Source: Albula goreensis (lineage: Eukaryota > Chordata > Actinopteri > Albuliformes > Albulidae). From it: a DNA stretch of 64,000 bases. The notes below the pieces were generated by a model. That model had not been told where the DNA came from. It searched no databases and saw only the letters and a program-made list of their open reading frames with translations. The translations under genes and the position numbers were made by a program. How positions within the stretch are numbered: position 1 is the first letter of the stretch; every line of letters begins with the position of its first letter. This document shows positions 37,648-64,000 of the stretch, piece by piece. The DNA lies in assembly GCA_022829145.1 (NCBI GenBank), contig CM040765.1, positions 13,603,792 to 13,667,791 of the forward strand. Reading direction: 5' to 3'.

Positions 37648-40600
37648 GTAAGTAAGGATTTTATCATTTGAACCTGGAATGTAACCCTTTGCTGGCTTGC
37701 CACGTAGTTTTCATAAGAAGACCTCATCAAATTACAACCTGGCTGTCTAACATTAGCCGTCTCTAGGCGAGTGCATATCCAGGTTGTGGAGGTCTTTGGG
37801 ATTTGAAAGTAACGTTAACTGGTTTAACTGTAGTTAGACAACCAGCTAGCTCAACTAGCCTCCACCATGTTACTTTCCCCATAAGTTTTCTTTTTTTGTA
37901 GGTTGCCTGTATGCATGATGACCCGTTAATGTGTTGCACAGGCAGTGGGAGAGCGGTAAGTTAACGTTAGGTACTGTTCTAGTCCAAGCAGCAAGAAGAG
38001 CAGCAAAACGTTACACTTGAATTTAGATGTCCCGCTTCTTGTCAGATATTAGAGGAGGTCTGTACAAAAGAGGAATGTAGTAAATACTACCCTGAAATGG
38101 TTATGATAAAATACATGTTGTTTAGCTATAATGAGATAAAGAACAGAATTCCAGTTTCTTCAATTCACCATTATTATATTTTACGTTGCTGGTTAGCGAG
38201 TTAGCCAATATTAGCAGTCTATACTTTCATGGCAACGAATGCACGATTTTAAAATACCAGCCGTGGCTAAGTGGTTATACGGTTGATAACGTTAACGACG
38301 GCCTATCACTTACTACTGTCCCTTGAATTCTCACCGTACAGGTGGCTGAAAGCTTTATTTTAGTTTTAAACATGTGGCTGTATGAACCCGTGAAACACAA
38401 CAGGGCTTTTGTTTACATAGTAGCTAGCTGGCTAGTTGTAACTCAGACCTACGTATGTCTCTACTGACACAGATTCGACAAGATAACGTAATCCGATTTG
38501 ATTTTGAAATGATTTAGATAGCGAGCTACATTTATGTACCACTAAGGTCTGTAATTTATTGGTTAATTATTGTGGAAATAACTGTAGCGTTAGGTAAAAC
38601 GATGTTGCCGAATACCTTGACGTTAGCCAAACGTTTGTTCGCTTTTCTAAACTGGTGATGGGCGTTCTGTGAGTGCGCACCGAGGCTGAGGGCTTCCCCA
38701 GGGTTTTATTACAAAATACGTTTCAGTCCTTAATTTAGATTCAGAAAGTATGTGGCCGTACTGCTGCAAACGTGGGGGAGGGGTATGGAGTGGAAAGAAA
38801 CCTGGGAATACTGTTCACTTTACCTGCATATTCGGTTAGCTAGCTACCAGTGTGGCTAAACAGATATCAAATCGCACGCATCACATTCCGATCTGCTCAC
38901 GCCAATCTGCAGTAATTTAGCGTTTTCTAGTCATTGTCACCAGTGTAACAAAATCAGTGTAACTTTCCCTCGCTGGCATAAGCTTCTATACTATTTTACT
39001 ATTAATTTTATCAACAACAATTTATATTTTAAAAAATGCTAAATATGACCGTATGTCTAAGCGTTATGCATGTTAGCCCAGCTATGAAATGTTAATTGTC
39101 TTGCTAGCTTGGCTTTTCTTTAAATACACTGTAACTTGCTTATCACAGAGGCTCTCTTCACTAACATTATAGCCTGAAATCCGGCTGCTATGACCACCTA
39201 GCCACGTAATGTTAACGTTAAACTCTTGGTGCCTTTCCGCCTTGAACGACAAGTTCAACCTTCTCAGTTCCGGAGCTAGTTGTTGCTAGCTAGCGAGCTA
39301 GTTACCTAACCACAACTACCCCGAATGTTTGCCTTTTTCAATGTTTTTTATCCAACGGGAACTCAGAAGCAAACTGTACTTGTTAGTGGATACCTATAAT
39401 GCGATCATAGACGCATGCGATGGACAGTTTTCGGAGGATTATTCTTCTTGCGTCGAAGTGTCCAGGTCACACGATTTTCTCGCTGTCCCTAGCTAGTGAA
39501 GTGGTGTAAAAATGGCGTCCGAGGTTGATATTGTGGTAATAGTATGTGTTCAACCCCCACACCCCTACCGGCCAAGCTCACTGCAGCGCATACAGATGGA
39601 CACGCAACTGTACATCGTTACATGGAAAACACCATTTCAGCGCCTCTTGCGTGAATATGTTGTATTTAATATAAATAAAAGACTGCATGTGTAATTTGAG
39701 TTATATAATGTCCATGCCCACAAACTCGGAGAAAAAACGCTGCAAAACATTTTCATCGGATATCATAGCTGACTGTCGAATGCATGTAATGTGGTTATTT
39801 TGTGAGGTACCTGTCTGATTGTCTATACTTCACCCCTGGCGTTATTGTGCAGTACACAACCTGTACAATATCGTCAAATGATCTTCTTTTAATTTTTGTT
39901 GGGCAAAAAAATGTTGCCCTATTTGACTCATAATGATATATAACATATCCTATCACATCATCATAAGCGCAAAGCGACGTTGTGTTCAGTGTATGAGGTG
40001 ACGTCTCAAGCAAATAGAAGGCAGTCTTCCCTCACTTGTAGTTGTTCACAGAATTCAACTGTCTGAGTTTAAAAAAAAAAAAAAAATACGTAAAAAGTGA
40101 ATTACTCTTTTTGATCTCCTGTACATTGATGATGTTTTATGTTGGTGATCTCATTGACCATTCTTGGTAGGTAGGTAGTTCAACCAAAAACCCAAGTGCA
40201 CTTTTGAAATAGAGGATGTCTATTTAATTCATTGTTTTGATGGATATGGAAAGATCTGAACTGTGACCTCATATTTTTAAACACCAGCTGGATCTGAATT
40301 GTTCATTTTTATGGTTATAGTCCATAGGTATCCCTTAAGGAAGCTACATGACATATCATTTAGTGCAGTGATTATTGTGGATGTTATGTGAGGTTCTGCT
40401 AGAATTAAACAGGATGTCTTGATTTGCAGGTTTGAGGGATTGATTTTAAGATGCTGTTTTTAAAGATATTTTTGACAAAGTTGCCAAGTGGAGTGGGGGA
40501 ACCTGTCAATGGATGCAGCGATAGATCACCCATTTCCCAGTGATGGCCATGTCTGGACATTCAGGCCATTATTTTTGTGCTTAGGTGTTAATAGCAAAAA

Positions 40601-41004
40601 TTCAGTTGAAGGAACATTTACAGTTGAATACTACTATTTAATTTTCTGAGATGTGCTTGCTTTGCTCTGAAGCCCATGGTCGGTTACTTATCTGACCAGT
40701 TGTGAGTTCTGAGGGTGGCTGTGTGACATGGTACAAGATTCTGAAGGCAGTCTACTGGTAAAAATCAGTTTCCAGGAGACTGAGGACAGAAATGTTAACA
40801 AACTGTCAGGGATTCAGCTCCTGGAGTTGAGGAGCATGAGGAGATATGCAGAGTCTCAACTTGTTGGGGGTCCAAGAGGGATTCATGATGGTCATGTGGG
40901 ACCCAAGCTCCCAGAATCTCTCTGGAGTCCTTCTCCCCTGTTCAGACACAGCCACTGTCCAGTGCTGACATACTGCCTGTTATGCTTCTGTTGTGTTAAT
41001 CATT

Positions 41005-41040
41005 AGCTTAGCAGAAGCCCTTATCCCCAGGTGACTGGCA
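41005..41040 (+). mobile_element. relic SINE/LINE tail
   Basis: TTAGCAGAAGCCCTTATCC is close to the conserved fish tail TTAGCAGACGCTTTTATCC. It sits immediately beside the inverted-repeat element at 41048. Confidence 0.35.
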
Positions 41041-41047
41041 TGTCTAG

Positions 41048-41175
41048 CGGCCCATATTCATAAAGCATTTTAGAATAGGAGTGCTGATCTAGGATCAGTT
41101 TTTCCTTTTACCTCATAATGGTTGAGGTTAGGACATTGACAGGGGAAACATGATCCTAGATTAGCACTTGCACCC
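41048..41175. mobile_element. fish inverted-repeat element (non-autonomous)
   Basis: GTGCTGATCTAGGATCA at 41081-41097 pairs with TGATCCTAGATTAGCAC at 41151-41167 (16 of 17 positions). An outer GGCCCATATTCATAAAGC stretch precedes the left arm. I recall this GATCTAGGATCAG pattern as a common dispersed element of teleost genomes; the outer right end appears lost. Confidence 0.5.
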
Positions 41176-44107
41176 CAAGGCAATTTAACAGCAGCCCACA
41201 TACATTGTTTCATAACAACAAGCCATGTGTAAAGCTCAATGTCTTCCTGAGCCATGTTTCATGTTAGTTATGTGCAGATTCCTGGGCCCCTTTGTGTATG
41301 GGTTTTTTGTCTCGACCATAATTCCAACTGTGGAATGGGGGAAAAAAACTGTTAATTGTTCTTAATTAGACATTTGAATGTATTCAGTGTTTATTTTTGG
41401 ATGCTTTTATGTGAGATCATTTGTCATAAATAGCAATACATGCCCTGAGGAAAAAGAGTCCCTTAAATATTTATGTTTAGGAACTTCTAACATTGTCAGT
41501 TGGTGTGACTCTTGCTTTGAAAGTGAATTTCTGTTTCTCCATGGAGATAGTTCTGTAATAAATACTCAATCCTCAAGTAATTTTCGGCCTGTGCGTCTGC
41601 CCCTAGACCCAGTTTCCTGATTGTGTGCAAGATGCAAAACTTTTTGCTACAGTTTCTATCGAAAGATATGTTCACTGAAAATGGTTTGCAAGATTCTATA
41701 TCAGTTTTTGAGGTGTTTTCTCCTGTTTGGTGGTTAAGCTTGTGGCATTAAGGTGTAAACAATCATTAAGTGATGTTTTCAATAATCTGTGCCACAAAGT
41801 ACACAATCGTCGTATCAGCAGTCACCGTAATGCTGTGCAACTGGATATGCAAGAAAGCACTGTGTCAATTTATAAAGCAGTTTACAATGTGTTTTTTTTT
41901 TTTTTAATGCTCCCCTGTCCTGTTTATGATGGCCACGCCCATCTCTGTCCCTAGTCTGTTGGAGCAGGTGGCAGGTCTGTCCTTCTGCCAGAGGCACAGT
42001 TGATTGGCTGATGTCCATCTTCTCATCCACATTGTCACTAGCTTTGTTCTTGAAGGGCAGGTCCTGTAACAGGAAGAGGAAGTGGTGGGGGGTTCATAAT
42101 TTCACCTAAATGTATGAAAAAAAATGGCTGTCACGGAGCTACAGAGCCTACTGAACACCGGTTTTTCTTTGGAGGTGCCATGATCAGGGTGGGGTGTGTG
42201 CACAGGATCATCCAAACTAAGCTTTACTTTGGAGGGTTTTGTAATGAACGTACGCACACACTGCTGTAATAGGATGTTGGTATGCTTCTTCCTGTCACCT
42301 GCAGAAGGTTTGCTTTCATATTTGGTGCCTCTCATCTTCATGCTCCCTCTTGCTCTCTCTCCAGTGGTTGATAGCTTTACTTTGGAATTCATGTGCTGAA
42401 AGAATAATAATCATGAGCACCTCTGTAAGCTGCACACTCATACTACCTCTGATGCTGAGGAAGGGTGTGCGTGCGTGTCTGTGTGTGTGAGTGAGTGTTT
42501 TTGAGTTAAAACAGCTGTCCAGTATTTTTCAAGTCTCTCTCTCTCTCTCTCGATTTCACTCTCATTGTTTGGTTTTCAGTTTCAGATTTTCAGATGGCTT
42601 AATTGAGATAATTGACATACATTATATCACCAAAGCATGCACTTCAAGTTGGAAAGAGTAAAATCTCATGAACAGGTTGCTCATCAAGAAAGTCAGAAAA
42701 TGGAACAATGGGTTTGTTTTTTTTTTTTTTTCTTTTTCTTTTAAAGGGGAGAAAATGTGTATCTGCTCAGTCTCTGCCTCTCTGTGTTAGTGTGTCGGTG
42801 TGGGTGTTGATGTCCTAAAGAATGCAAAATTGTGTGTGTGTGTGTGTGTGTGTGTATGCACTTGAATATTTCTGAAAGCTTATGGGTCCAACAGTTCAGC
42901 TTACAACACAACATAGTTGTTTAATAATTAATGAACTGTACTAATGTCCTCATCTCAGGTAACTTGAACACCACACATTACACATGCTGATCATTTAATT
43001 GGCTACATATTTTAGAATTGGTTCAGGTCAAGTACTTTTTCTGCCTTGTATAAAGTAATCAAACTTGCAGCCTTTGATTACTTCGTACAGGTCTGTGCAG
43101 TGCTGAGGGAGATCTGATATTTGGCGGCGTGGCTGTCTCCCTCAGTAGGGAAGGATTGTGGGATTGTAAGTGTCTGGCTGGTATTTGGACTGTGCTATAT
43201 GAGGAGGACACAGGCTGCATCGGCCCACTGGAGATCTGGTGCCACCCACTCTACAGGAATAGGCTCACTGCACTCTGAGGGTGTGGCTGTGGTGTCCTGT
43301 CGTGTGTGTCGTGTGTGTGTGTGTGTGTGTGTGGGGCCTTGTCCTTCCTTATTCTCATTCACTCACATACACCAGTCTCCCTGAAAGATGTAATGCTCTT
43401 TGCTTCAAGCGAGACATGGCCAGTTTGAGTCTGTGGCCCCTGACCTCCAGATACTTCACTCCGATATGGGGTTTTATGGTCAGGTTGATCCCCCTATGGC
43501 AGGGTGCAGTGATGGAGGAGGGAGGTTATGGCTGAAGAAACCTACACAGCCCCCCAAAAAAGCCCATTTGTTTTTGTATCATGTTAGAAAGCCATGTGAA
43601 TTTGAGAGTGAGGCTGCAGCAGTGGATTTGTGTGGTGGCAGCGTCCAAGCGTCCTTTTAATTAGGATCTGCTCTGCCGCCCCCATCTCTCCAGGGGCTCA
43701 GAGGGTTATTTAGGATGCTGAGGGAGGGGGGAGAGGGAGTTTAGGGAGGGCATGGAGTAGAGTAATGGGTGCAGAGTGCTCCTAGAAAAGTTTCTCACAC
43801 ACTTGAGGGAGCCTTTGCTGGAGGAAGTGGGAGGGGCCGACAGAGGCATGGAGTCGGGTGTCTTTCCCAACATTTCACTGGAAGCGTTTTTTTTTTTTTT
43901 TTTTTTTTTTCTTCCAGTTTTTGTTTAAGTGTTTAATGTGTGTCTGGCTGGAGTTTATACCTTGTGGAGCTCACGCGAAAAGAATGTTTGGGTTCGGGTG
44001 GCTGTGCCTGTCTGTATTAGAGACTCAAGTATGCGTTTCTTTGTCTCTCTCTCTCTTCTCTCTCTCTCTCTCCATCCATCCTCTCTCTCATGCACACACA
44101 AAGGCAA

Positions 44108-44144
44108 GTGTGTGTGTTACACAGGCTGTGTGTAACACACACAC
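44108..44144. repeat. perfect 16-bp inverted repeat with 5-base loop
   Basis: GTGTGTGTGTTACACA and its exact reverse complement flank GGCTG. It could form a hairpin in single-stranded DNA or RNA. It lies within a run of simple repeats in kmt2e intron 1, so it may have arisen by repeat slippage. Confidence 0.85.
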
Positions 44145-45111
44145 AGAGAAGTGTTTTATATGATGCTGCTGGGCTGGTGAAGAGGCTCCTACAGTTAATA
44201 GCTGTCATCAGAGCCCGACTGTAACAAGTGTCCTCACGTTGGCTACAGACTGGCAGAGGCTTGTGATAAATATCTCTGCTCATGAACAGTGATTTCCTTC
44301 CCAAATGGAAGTGTTTATATCAGTACACAGACGAAAACAATAATGCTTACACACACACAGCAGCCTCACTGTGTGTGCGTGTGTGAACTGAATAACTCAG
44401 GACCACTCAGGGAAACTGAGGTAGGTCCTAAGTGTGCTGTAGCTGGCGTGGTAAAGGGTTTTGTGATTGTGTGCTTCCATGCAGGCAAAGAACAGTTGTC
44501 AGTCCCAGTAATGTTGTTTTTCCACATTTTGCTCATGAAAGACCTTAGCTTGCTACTTTGTGGCTCCCTCTAATGGCCATACTCTGTCATTGCATCGGTC
44601 AGCATTCCTGTTTGTAGAGACTGGCTTGCCAATCATTATTCTAGGCTTTTAGGATGAATTTTTGTCCTTCCTCTTTTCAGCTATTGAAGCTGGAGAGGAT
44701 ATTATAAGATTCCTTGGTAATATCTTTGCTCTGTGCCAAATATTAAAATTATTACATATTAAAAGTTCCATGTGTAATAACATGTCAAAAGGGCTACATT
44801 GTACTTTGCTTTCTTCTGCTTTCTTTAACTGTCATGGACATGCCTCCTTTGTCCATGTTGTTTTGTATGATACATAATTTATTACTTTGGAGCTGTGTTT
44901 TCATATTGAAATGTATATATGTGTATGTATATACACACACACATACATGCACGCACGGCCATAGAGCACTGTCTGAGTCCTCTGACTGGTTCCTTCTATC
45001 TCTTTGTGTTTGCAGGCTTGGTGGATGCACTTAGATGTGAGCAATGAGTGCTGTGGCTGGCATGCCCCAGTGTTTTGGATCCTCCTGCCCTGGACTCAGT
45101 AGGAGAGAGCC

Positions 45112-59689
<14,578 letters not shown>

Positions 59690-60815
59690 CCCTGCCCTGC
59701 CCTCCAAAATCCCTGAACTGGTCATTAAGAGCAGAAACCTCTGCCATGTTTATAGGGTTGCAGAAACCGGACTTGTTTGGGGAGGTGGGAAGTGAGGGTA
59801 CTTTTTAAAGACTTTTATTAAACAGGAAGAAAAAGACTGTAAAAACAATCTTGTAAAGAGGACTTTATATAAAATGGCAGACAAATCTTGGAGCACGTCA
59901 CCCCTCTTTCTCGCACTATCTGCATTGGAGACAACTTTTCTCATTCATTTTTATTGTTCCTCCTGTTGCTGAAAGCCTATGTCTGTCTGTCTCCATCTAT
60001 CCGTCTGTCTGAGTACTGGTTTTATGCCCATTGTTGTCTGTATGTTGGTACATTCCATCACCCTCTCCTTTTCCCTTCTGTGTGATGTCTTTTTTAAAAA
60101 AAGGAAAACACATTTATTTGTTTATTTAGTGGCTCATTTTAGCATAAACAAGGGGGAAAACATTTTTGTACAAAGAAAATACAGAATTATTATTTTTGTT
60201 ATTCTTATGTGTAACAAAATCTGTGCACCGCAGCAGATATCCAATGAGAGAATGTCTTCTGGGTGTCTGCTTCACTACCCCCAGGAGAGTGAGCGTGTGT
60301 GCACGTGTGTGTGTGTGTGTGCGTGCGTGTGCGCATATGTCTGTGAGAGAGCGAGAGCGCGAGAAACTAATAGGAGAGTGGAAGCAAATTAATATCCACT
60401 TGGCTTTCAGGGCTTAACCTGTAAGTAGGACAAGTTAGCAGTTTATTTTTGGATTTGAAGGGTTCTTTGTAGAAAGTGTAATTTAATGTAAAATAGATGG
60501 TTAAAATTGCTGTAAAATGTTGCTTCTTTTCTTTTCTATGCTTGTACATGGCTCCCATTCCCATTTTGGAATATGGGTTGTAAATATGAGCGCACTCTTC
60601 GCAAAAGCTCAATGTTTCTGTGACAGTAGCACTATTTTAATTTTCTTTTCTGGAGTATTCAATATTATTTTGTCCTTTTTTTATTTGTGCGTGAGTGTGG
60701 TTGCGTGCGTGAGTGTGTGTATGCGTGCGTGCGTGTGTGTGTTCGAAGCTGAGACTCAGACACAGCACCCGTTGATATTTTCATTGTTCATTAAATCACA
60801 TGGATGTCAGTTTTA
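59690..60815 (+). other. kmt2e: kmt2e 3' UTR
   Basis: Non-coding sequence after the stop. Candidate polyadenylation signals ATTAAA lie at 59817-59822 and 60790-60795. GT/GC-rich simple repeats occur at 60295-60345 and 60684-60742. The downstream limit is chosen at the second signal and is approximate. Confidence 0.5.
60790..60795 (+). terminator. kmt2e: polyadenylation signal ATTAAA, possible kmt2e 3' end
   Basis: TTCATTAAATCACA is the commonest variant hexamer. It is followed within 40 bases by TG-containing sequence. Confidence 0.4.
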
Positions 60816-61599
60816 TACCACATTGCCTGTCCTGTGCTTCAATACTACAGACATGCTTGGGAAACCTGACAGATGAAGTACCGCATAGTAACACTTATGT
60901 GCTTGAAACACAACTGTAGCTGAAAGGTGGTGGGGGTAGGGGGTGGGGTTTGGTGTCATACAAAAGCAAATGTGCACACACCACAAAATACTGAGACATA
61001 TACACTTGCTTTTAATGAAAGTGGTACATTTCATATGCTGAAATTCCTTTCATTTTGCAAAGATCACAAACTTCTGCCACCCAGGAGAACTTGAGCATGC
61101 TTTCTACGGTCACTGGTTTTGGTCTTTTGAATTGCTGTGCTGCTCCATATGTAATTATTGGCAGAATCTCTGGTCTTGACAGAACAGTAAAATCTCTGGT
61201 ACTGGCACTGTGAGCTGAAGTGAGAAGAGCTCTGACTCGGGGTGAAATCCCTGGTTTCAGAAAGATGACCAGCTTATGGTTGTGGAACATTTGTGGAAGT
61301 AGACCCCCGTAAGTTTTGGTTATGGAACATGTTTGACCCCATTAAGAAGATTATCCTTCAACATTGCAACAAATTCAACAAAAACGCCAGGTGAGTTTAC
61401 TCAAACATCTCATTACAATATGCAGAGAGGCAACAACAACCAGCACACCCGATAGCTGTCTATGTCCAGGGCTGGCTACCCCAGCATTGCCATGTAAAAC
61501 CATCTTCAAGCATTCGAGATAAAACTTGGGTGCCTCCAGCGTGAACAATTAAACCAAACTATACTTTCCTCGGTCAAGTAGGAATGTCTCGCGCTGATG

Positions 61600-61780
61600 C
61601 CGGTTTACAGCTCGCTTTATTTCGGCGTTATCTGATGCCATGTAGCTTTAAGCTGTTGCATGTCGTAACGGCTTTTTCTTTCTTTGTTGTTATCGTCTTA
61701 GCGTTATCTTAATTCTCCGGTGTCAGGCATTTTGAGTGCGTTCTAGGTGAAGAGAATTTTCAGACGTCGGGCACCCTTAG
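61600..61780 (+). promoter_or_regulatory. possible promoter and non-coding first exon
   Basis: The CpG density is higher than in the flanks (TTTCGGCGTTATC, GTCGTAACGGC, CAGACGTCGGG). The segment ends CACCCTTAG|GTGAGTCAAA, a strong donor at 61780/61781. This is the usual look of a TATA-less promoter with an untranslated first exon of a plus-strand gene lying mostly beyond the window. Confidence 0.35.
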
Positions 61781-63293
61781 GTGAGTCAAAATACCTACTG
61801 AGGTGGCTAGCATTCGCTAACTTCTGACTGTTTATCAACTCGGCTTGAAGCAAAGTAAACATTTTAGATTGGAGGAAGGGTTTACGTACTTACACCGTTT
61901 TCAAATGATAACTTCAACGAAATAATGACCCATTTCTTAAAAAGGTGTAACTTGAAAAGCTGTTTGATAACAGCTGATCCTGTGGGGGAAAGTCCCTTGG
62001 AATGCCTCCAGCGTTATCCTAATAGTTCTCAATCGTGTGGGCCTAAACCTAAAGACAAAATAAATACATTTTGGCGTTGGGTTGGGCTGAAATAACTGAC
62101 GCTACAATGGGGACAAACACCACGTTAACAGTATGACCCAATGATCACAAACAACTAAGTTACACATTTTTATTGAGTTGGAAAAACTTTCATTTAGCAG
62201 TTTTTTCCCCCACTGATAATTTGTTTTGCCATTTTGGACCTAGAAGTTCTTTTAAGTATATTGAATATTTACATTGCGTTGCTTGTGTGGTTAAATAAAT
62301 AAACATTTACATGAGAGGCTGGTGCACTCTAGAGTCTAACTACCTGCCCCCATGTTTGCTGTGGTTAGAGCCGTTTCCAAGTCCTTACAGTTGATGCTCT
62401 GTGTAGCTTCTATACAGAACTCCACTTCTAGCTGAGAGGGAGGGTTCAGGTTTTTCGTTTGATAATGAAGAATAATTGAGTCTGTAATATGGGTAGTTGA
62501 GTGTGTTCACCAGAAATGAATGCCTTCAGTGCATGTTAGTTTGTGTGTTACCCTGTTCTGTGTACTAGTACTTACAACGTCCAGCTTTTATTTTGTATAC
62601 ATTGTATTTTATTTTGTATGTATAGTATTTTCAGGAACATACATAAGGAACATGATTGTAGAGGAGGCAAGATGTGCAGTAGGAACAGACACCAGTGCTG
62701 CGATATCTGATATGATCCACTTCTTAGGGGAACCATGGTCTGAAAGTGCACTTTAACACAACAGTATTGGCTGAAAGCTATATTACACAAGTAACTAAAA
62801 TATAAAACTATATCTTTACAATACCATGTATCACATTATGTATCACAATTATGGTCATGTATTCCACATGTAGTATCATGAATGTTGCCAAAGCTTTAAA
62901 TGTCTTCAGTATTATATATATTGTAGTGTAGTATAGATAATTGGAGTGTCTTACTGAAATATTTTGTAGTGTAATGTACAGTTGTATAGGTTACAGGTGT
63001 CTTGGGTGACACGGTTCTTCAACTGGTTTTTCCTGAGGGGCATATCCTTTTTTGAAGTTGGTTTGGCCTATGGGCCAAATTGTTTTTATAAAACAATTCA
63101 TGAACTGCATGATGTGCTATGTAGATGCCTTGAAATGTGGAACAGTCACTGTTACTGACACAAAGTCACAATGATTGATTTAGTCTAAGTGATAAAAGGG
63201 CCAAGGATATGTCTATGGCAGCTGCAGATGTCCACCACACGACCAGTTGAACCATCCTGCTGCAGTCTTACTGCCTGCAAGTGAGCAGTAAAC

Positions 63294-63311
63294 CCTTTAG
63301 GGGGCGCTGTA
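63294..63311 (+). promoter_or_regulatory. CTCF-like motif
   Basis: CCTTTAGGGGGCGCTGT matches the AGGGGGCGCT core. Motif evidence only. Confidence 0.35.
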
Positions 63312-63332
63312 GGTCTGTCAGAGTTATATCAA

Positions 63333-63446
63333 GGCCTTATTCATAAAGCGTTTGAGAAATGGTGATGATCTCCCATAAAGTTTCCCCTGGCTAGATCCTA
63401 ACTATGCATGATGAGTCTATTCTGGGATGTTTTATGAAGAAGGGCC
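63333..63446. mobile_element. inverted-repeat element (MITE-like)
   Basis: GGCCTTATTCATAAAGCGT at the left pairs, with a few mismatches, with ATGTTTTATGAAGAAGGGCC at the right. The left end resembles the outer end of the element at 41048, so both may belong to one family. Confidence 0.45.
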
Positions 63447-63741
63447 AAGACTTCTTTCTGCAGGGGGTCACATCGGGATTCAGTTCAGTGTTCCTGAGCT
63501 GTTCAGTGTAGTTACCATCCGTCTTCATACACGGTGCTTTACATGGGCCAGCAAGATGCCCTCCTCAACCACAACAGCACTGACTGACAGATTTTAAGAG
63601 CTTCCTTTTTCCTCCCCTTGTGTTGAGTCTATATACAGATCCATTGGGCAGACCCATCATGGGGACGGTCAGCCCCTGTATTGGACAGTATCAGCAAACA
63701 TGTGAACTGACATCCACTTCATAATAGAATTAATCATTGGA

Positions 63742-63764
63742 TTTTTTTTTTTTTTTTTTTTTTT
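63742..63764. repeat. poly-T run
   Basis: About 23 consecutive T in non-coding sequence. Confidence 0.85.
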
Positions 63765-64000
63765 ACATTTTACACTGACTAAAACATGACTGCTGTGTTA
63801 TGAGAGCTTTATTAGAAATGTGATTGCGATTTATTTGTGTTTGGCAAGTTTTGACACAAGGACCCTTGTCTGCAGGATGCTACATGTGTGAGTGAGTGAG
63901 TGTGTGTGCATGTGTGCTTTTCTGCAGATAAATACGTGTGTGTGTGTGTGAAAGAGAGTGAGAGTAGGTGTGTTTGTATGTTTACATGTGTATGCATTTG

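Larger units (their letters stand above)
37648..45016 (+). other. kmt2e: kmt2e intron 1 (7.4 kb)
   Basis: No coding exon was recognised. It holds an inverted-repeat element at 41048-41175, a relic SINE tail at 41005-41040, poly-A at 40071-40086, GT repeats at 42827-42854 and 43306-43332, T23 at 43887-43909, a CT tract at 44043-44085 and a perfect GT/CA hairpin at 44108-44144. Confidence 0.7.
60816..64000. other. region downstream of kmt2e
   Basis: No recognised gene. It holds a possible promoter and non-coding first exon at 61.60-61.78 kb, a splice-acceptor-led open frame at 62633-62756, an inverted-repeat element at 63333-63446, a CTCF-like motif at 63294-63311, T23 at 63742-63764 and TG-rich sequence from 63885 to the end. 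Confidence 0.6.

Noticed and set aside
61012..61290. 92-codon minus-strand open frame downstream of kmt2e
   Set aside because: It is the most protein-like frame in that area, but there is no recognised family, no clear splice sites and no promoter; kept only as a remark.

Overview
The window is genomic DNA from a vertebrate, almost certainly a ray-finned (teleost) fish. Genes are split into many short exons with GT-AG introns, there are no operons or bacterial signals, and the introns carry fish-type SINE relics, small inverted-repeat elements, two minisatellites and many CA/GT microsatellites. Three protein-coding genes can be assembled exon by exon with consistent reading frames, and all three were recognised from remembered family sequences rather than from a search.

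Layout. (1) Positions 1-5.8 kb, minus strand: the 5' half of cyclin D2 (ccnd2), with exons 1, 2 and the first 29 bases of exon 3; the rest lies beyond the left edge. (2) 5.8-14.7 kb: intergenic, no supported gene. (3) 14.76-29.98 kb, plus strand: a complete kdm7a (PHD plus JmjC histone demethylase) with 17 coding exons, 706 predicted residues, and a 3' UTR ending at an AATAAA near 29.96 kb. (4) 30-37.3 kb: no recognised protein gene, but promoter-like segments with YY1-type motifs, a possible small first exon at 30.19 kb, and a possible minus-strand transcript with a polyadenylation signal at 32.04 kb. (5) 37.1-60.8 kb, plus strand: kmt2e (MLL5), with one non-coding first exon followed by 23 coding exons. 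(6) 60.8-64 kb: mostly non-coding, with a possible non-coding first exon at 61.78 kb and a small inverted-repeat element.

Biology. kdm7a and kmt2e encode two chromatin regulators whose PHD fingers read H3K4 methylation and which sit head to tail. KDM7A removes repressive methyl marks, whereas KMT2E has a SET domain that lacks the usual catalytic motif and acts as a reader and scaffold. Cyclin D2 drives G1 progression. In human these genes lie on chromosomes 7q34, 7q22 and 12p13, so the linkage here reflects fish chromosome history.

The most useful observations are two places in kmt2e where the reading frame does not continue as the family expects (about 56.55 kb and 59.22 kb), a 41-bp minisatellite whose last copy supplies the splice acceptor of kdm7a exon 9, and the unassigned promoter-like DNA between kdm7a and kmt2e. 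I found no convincing evidence of an entirely new biological system.
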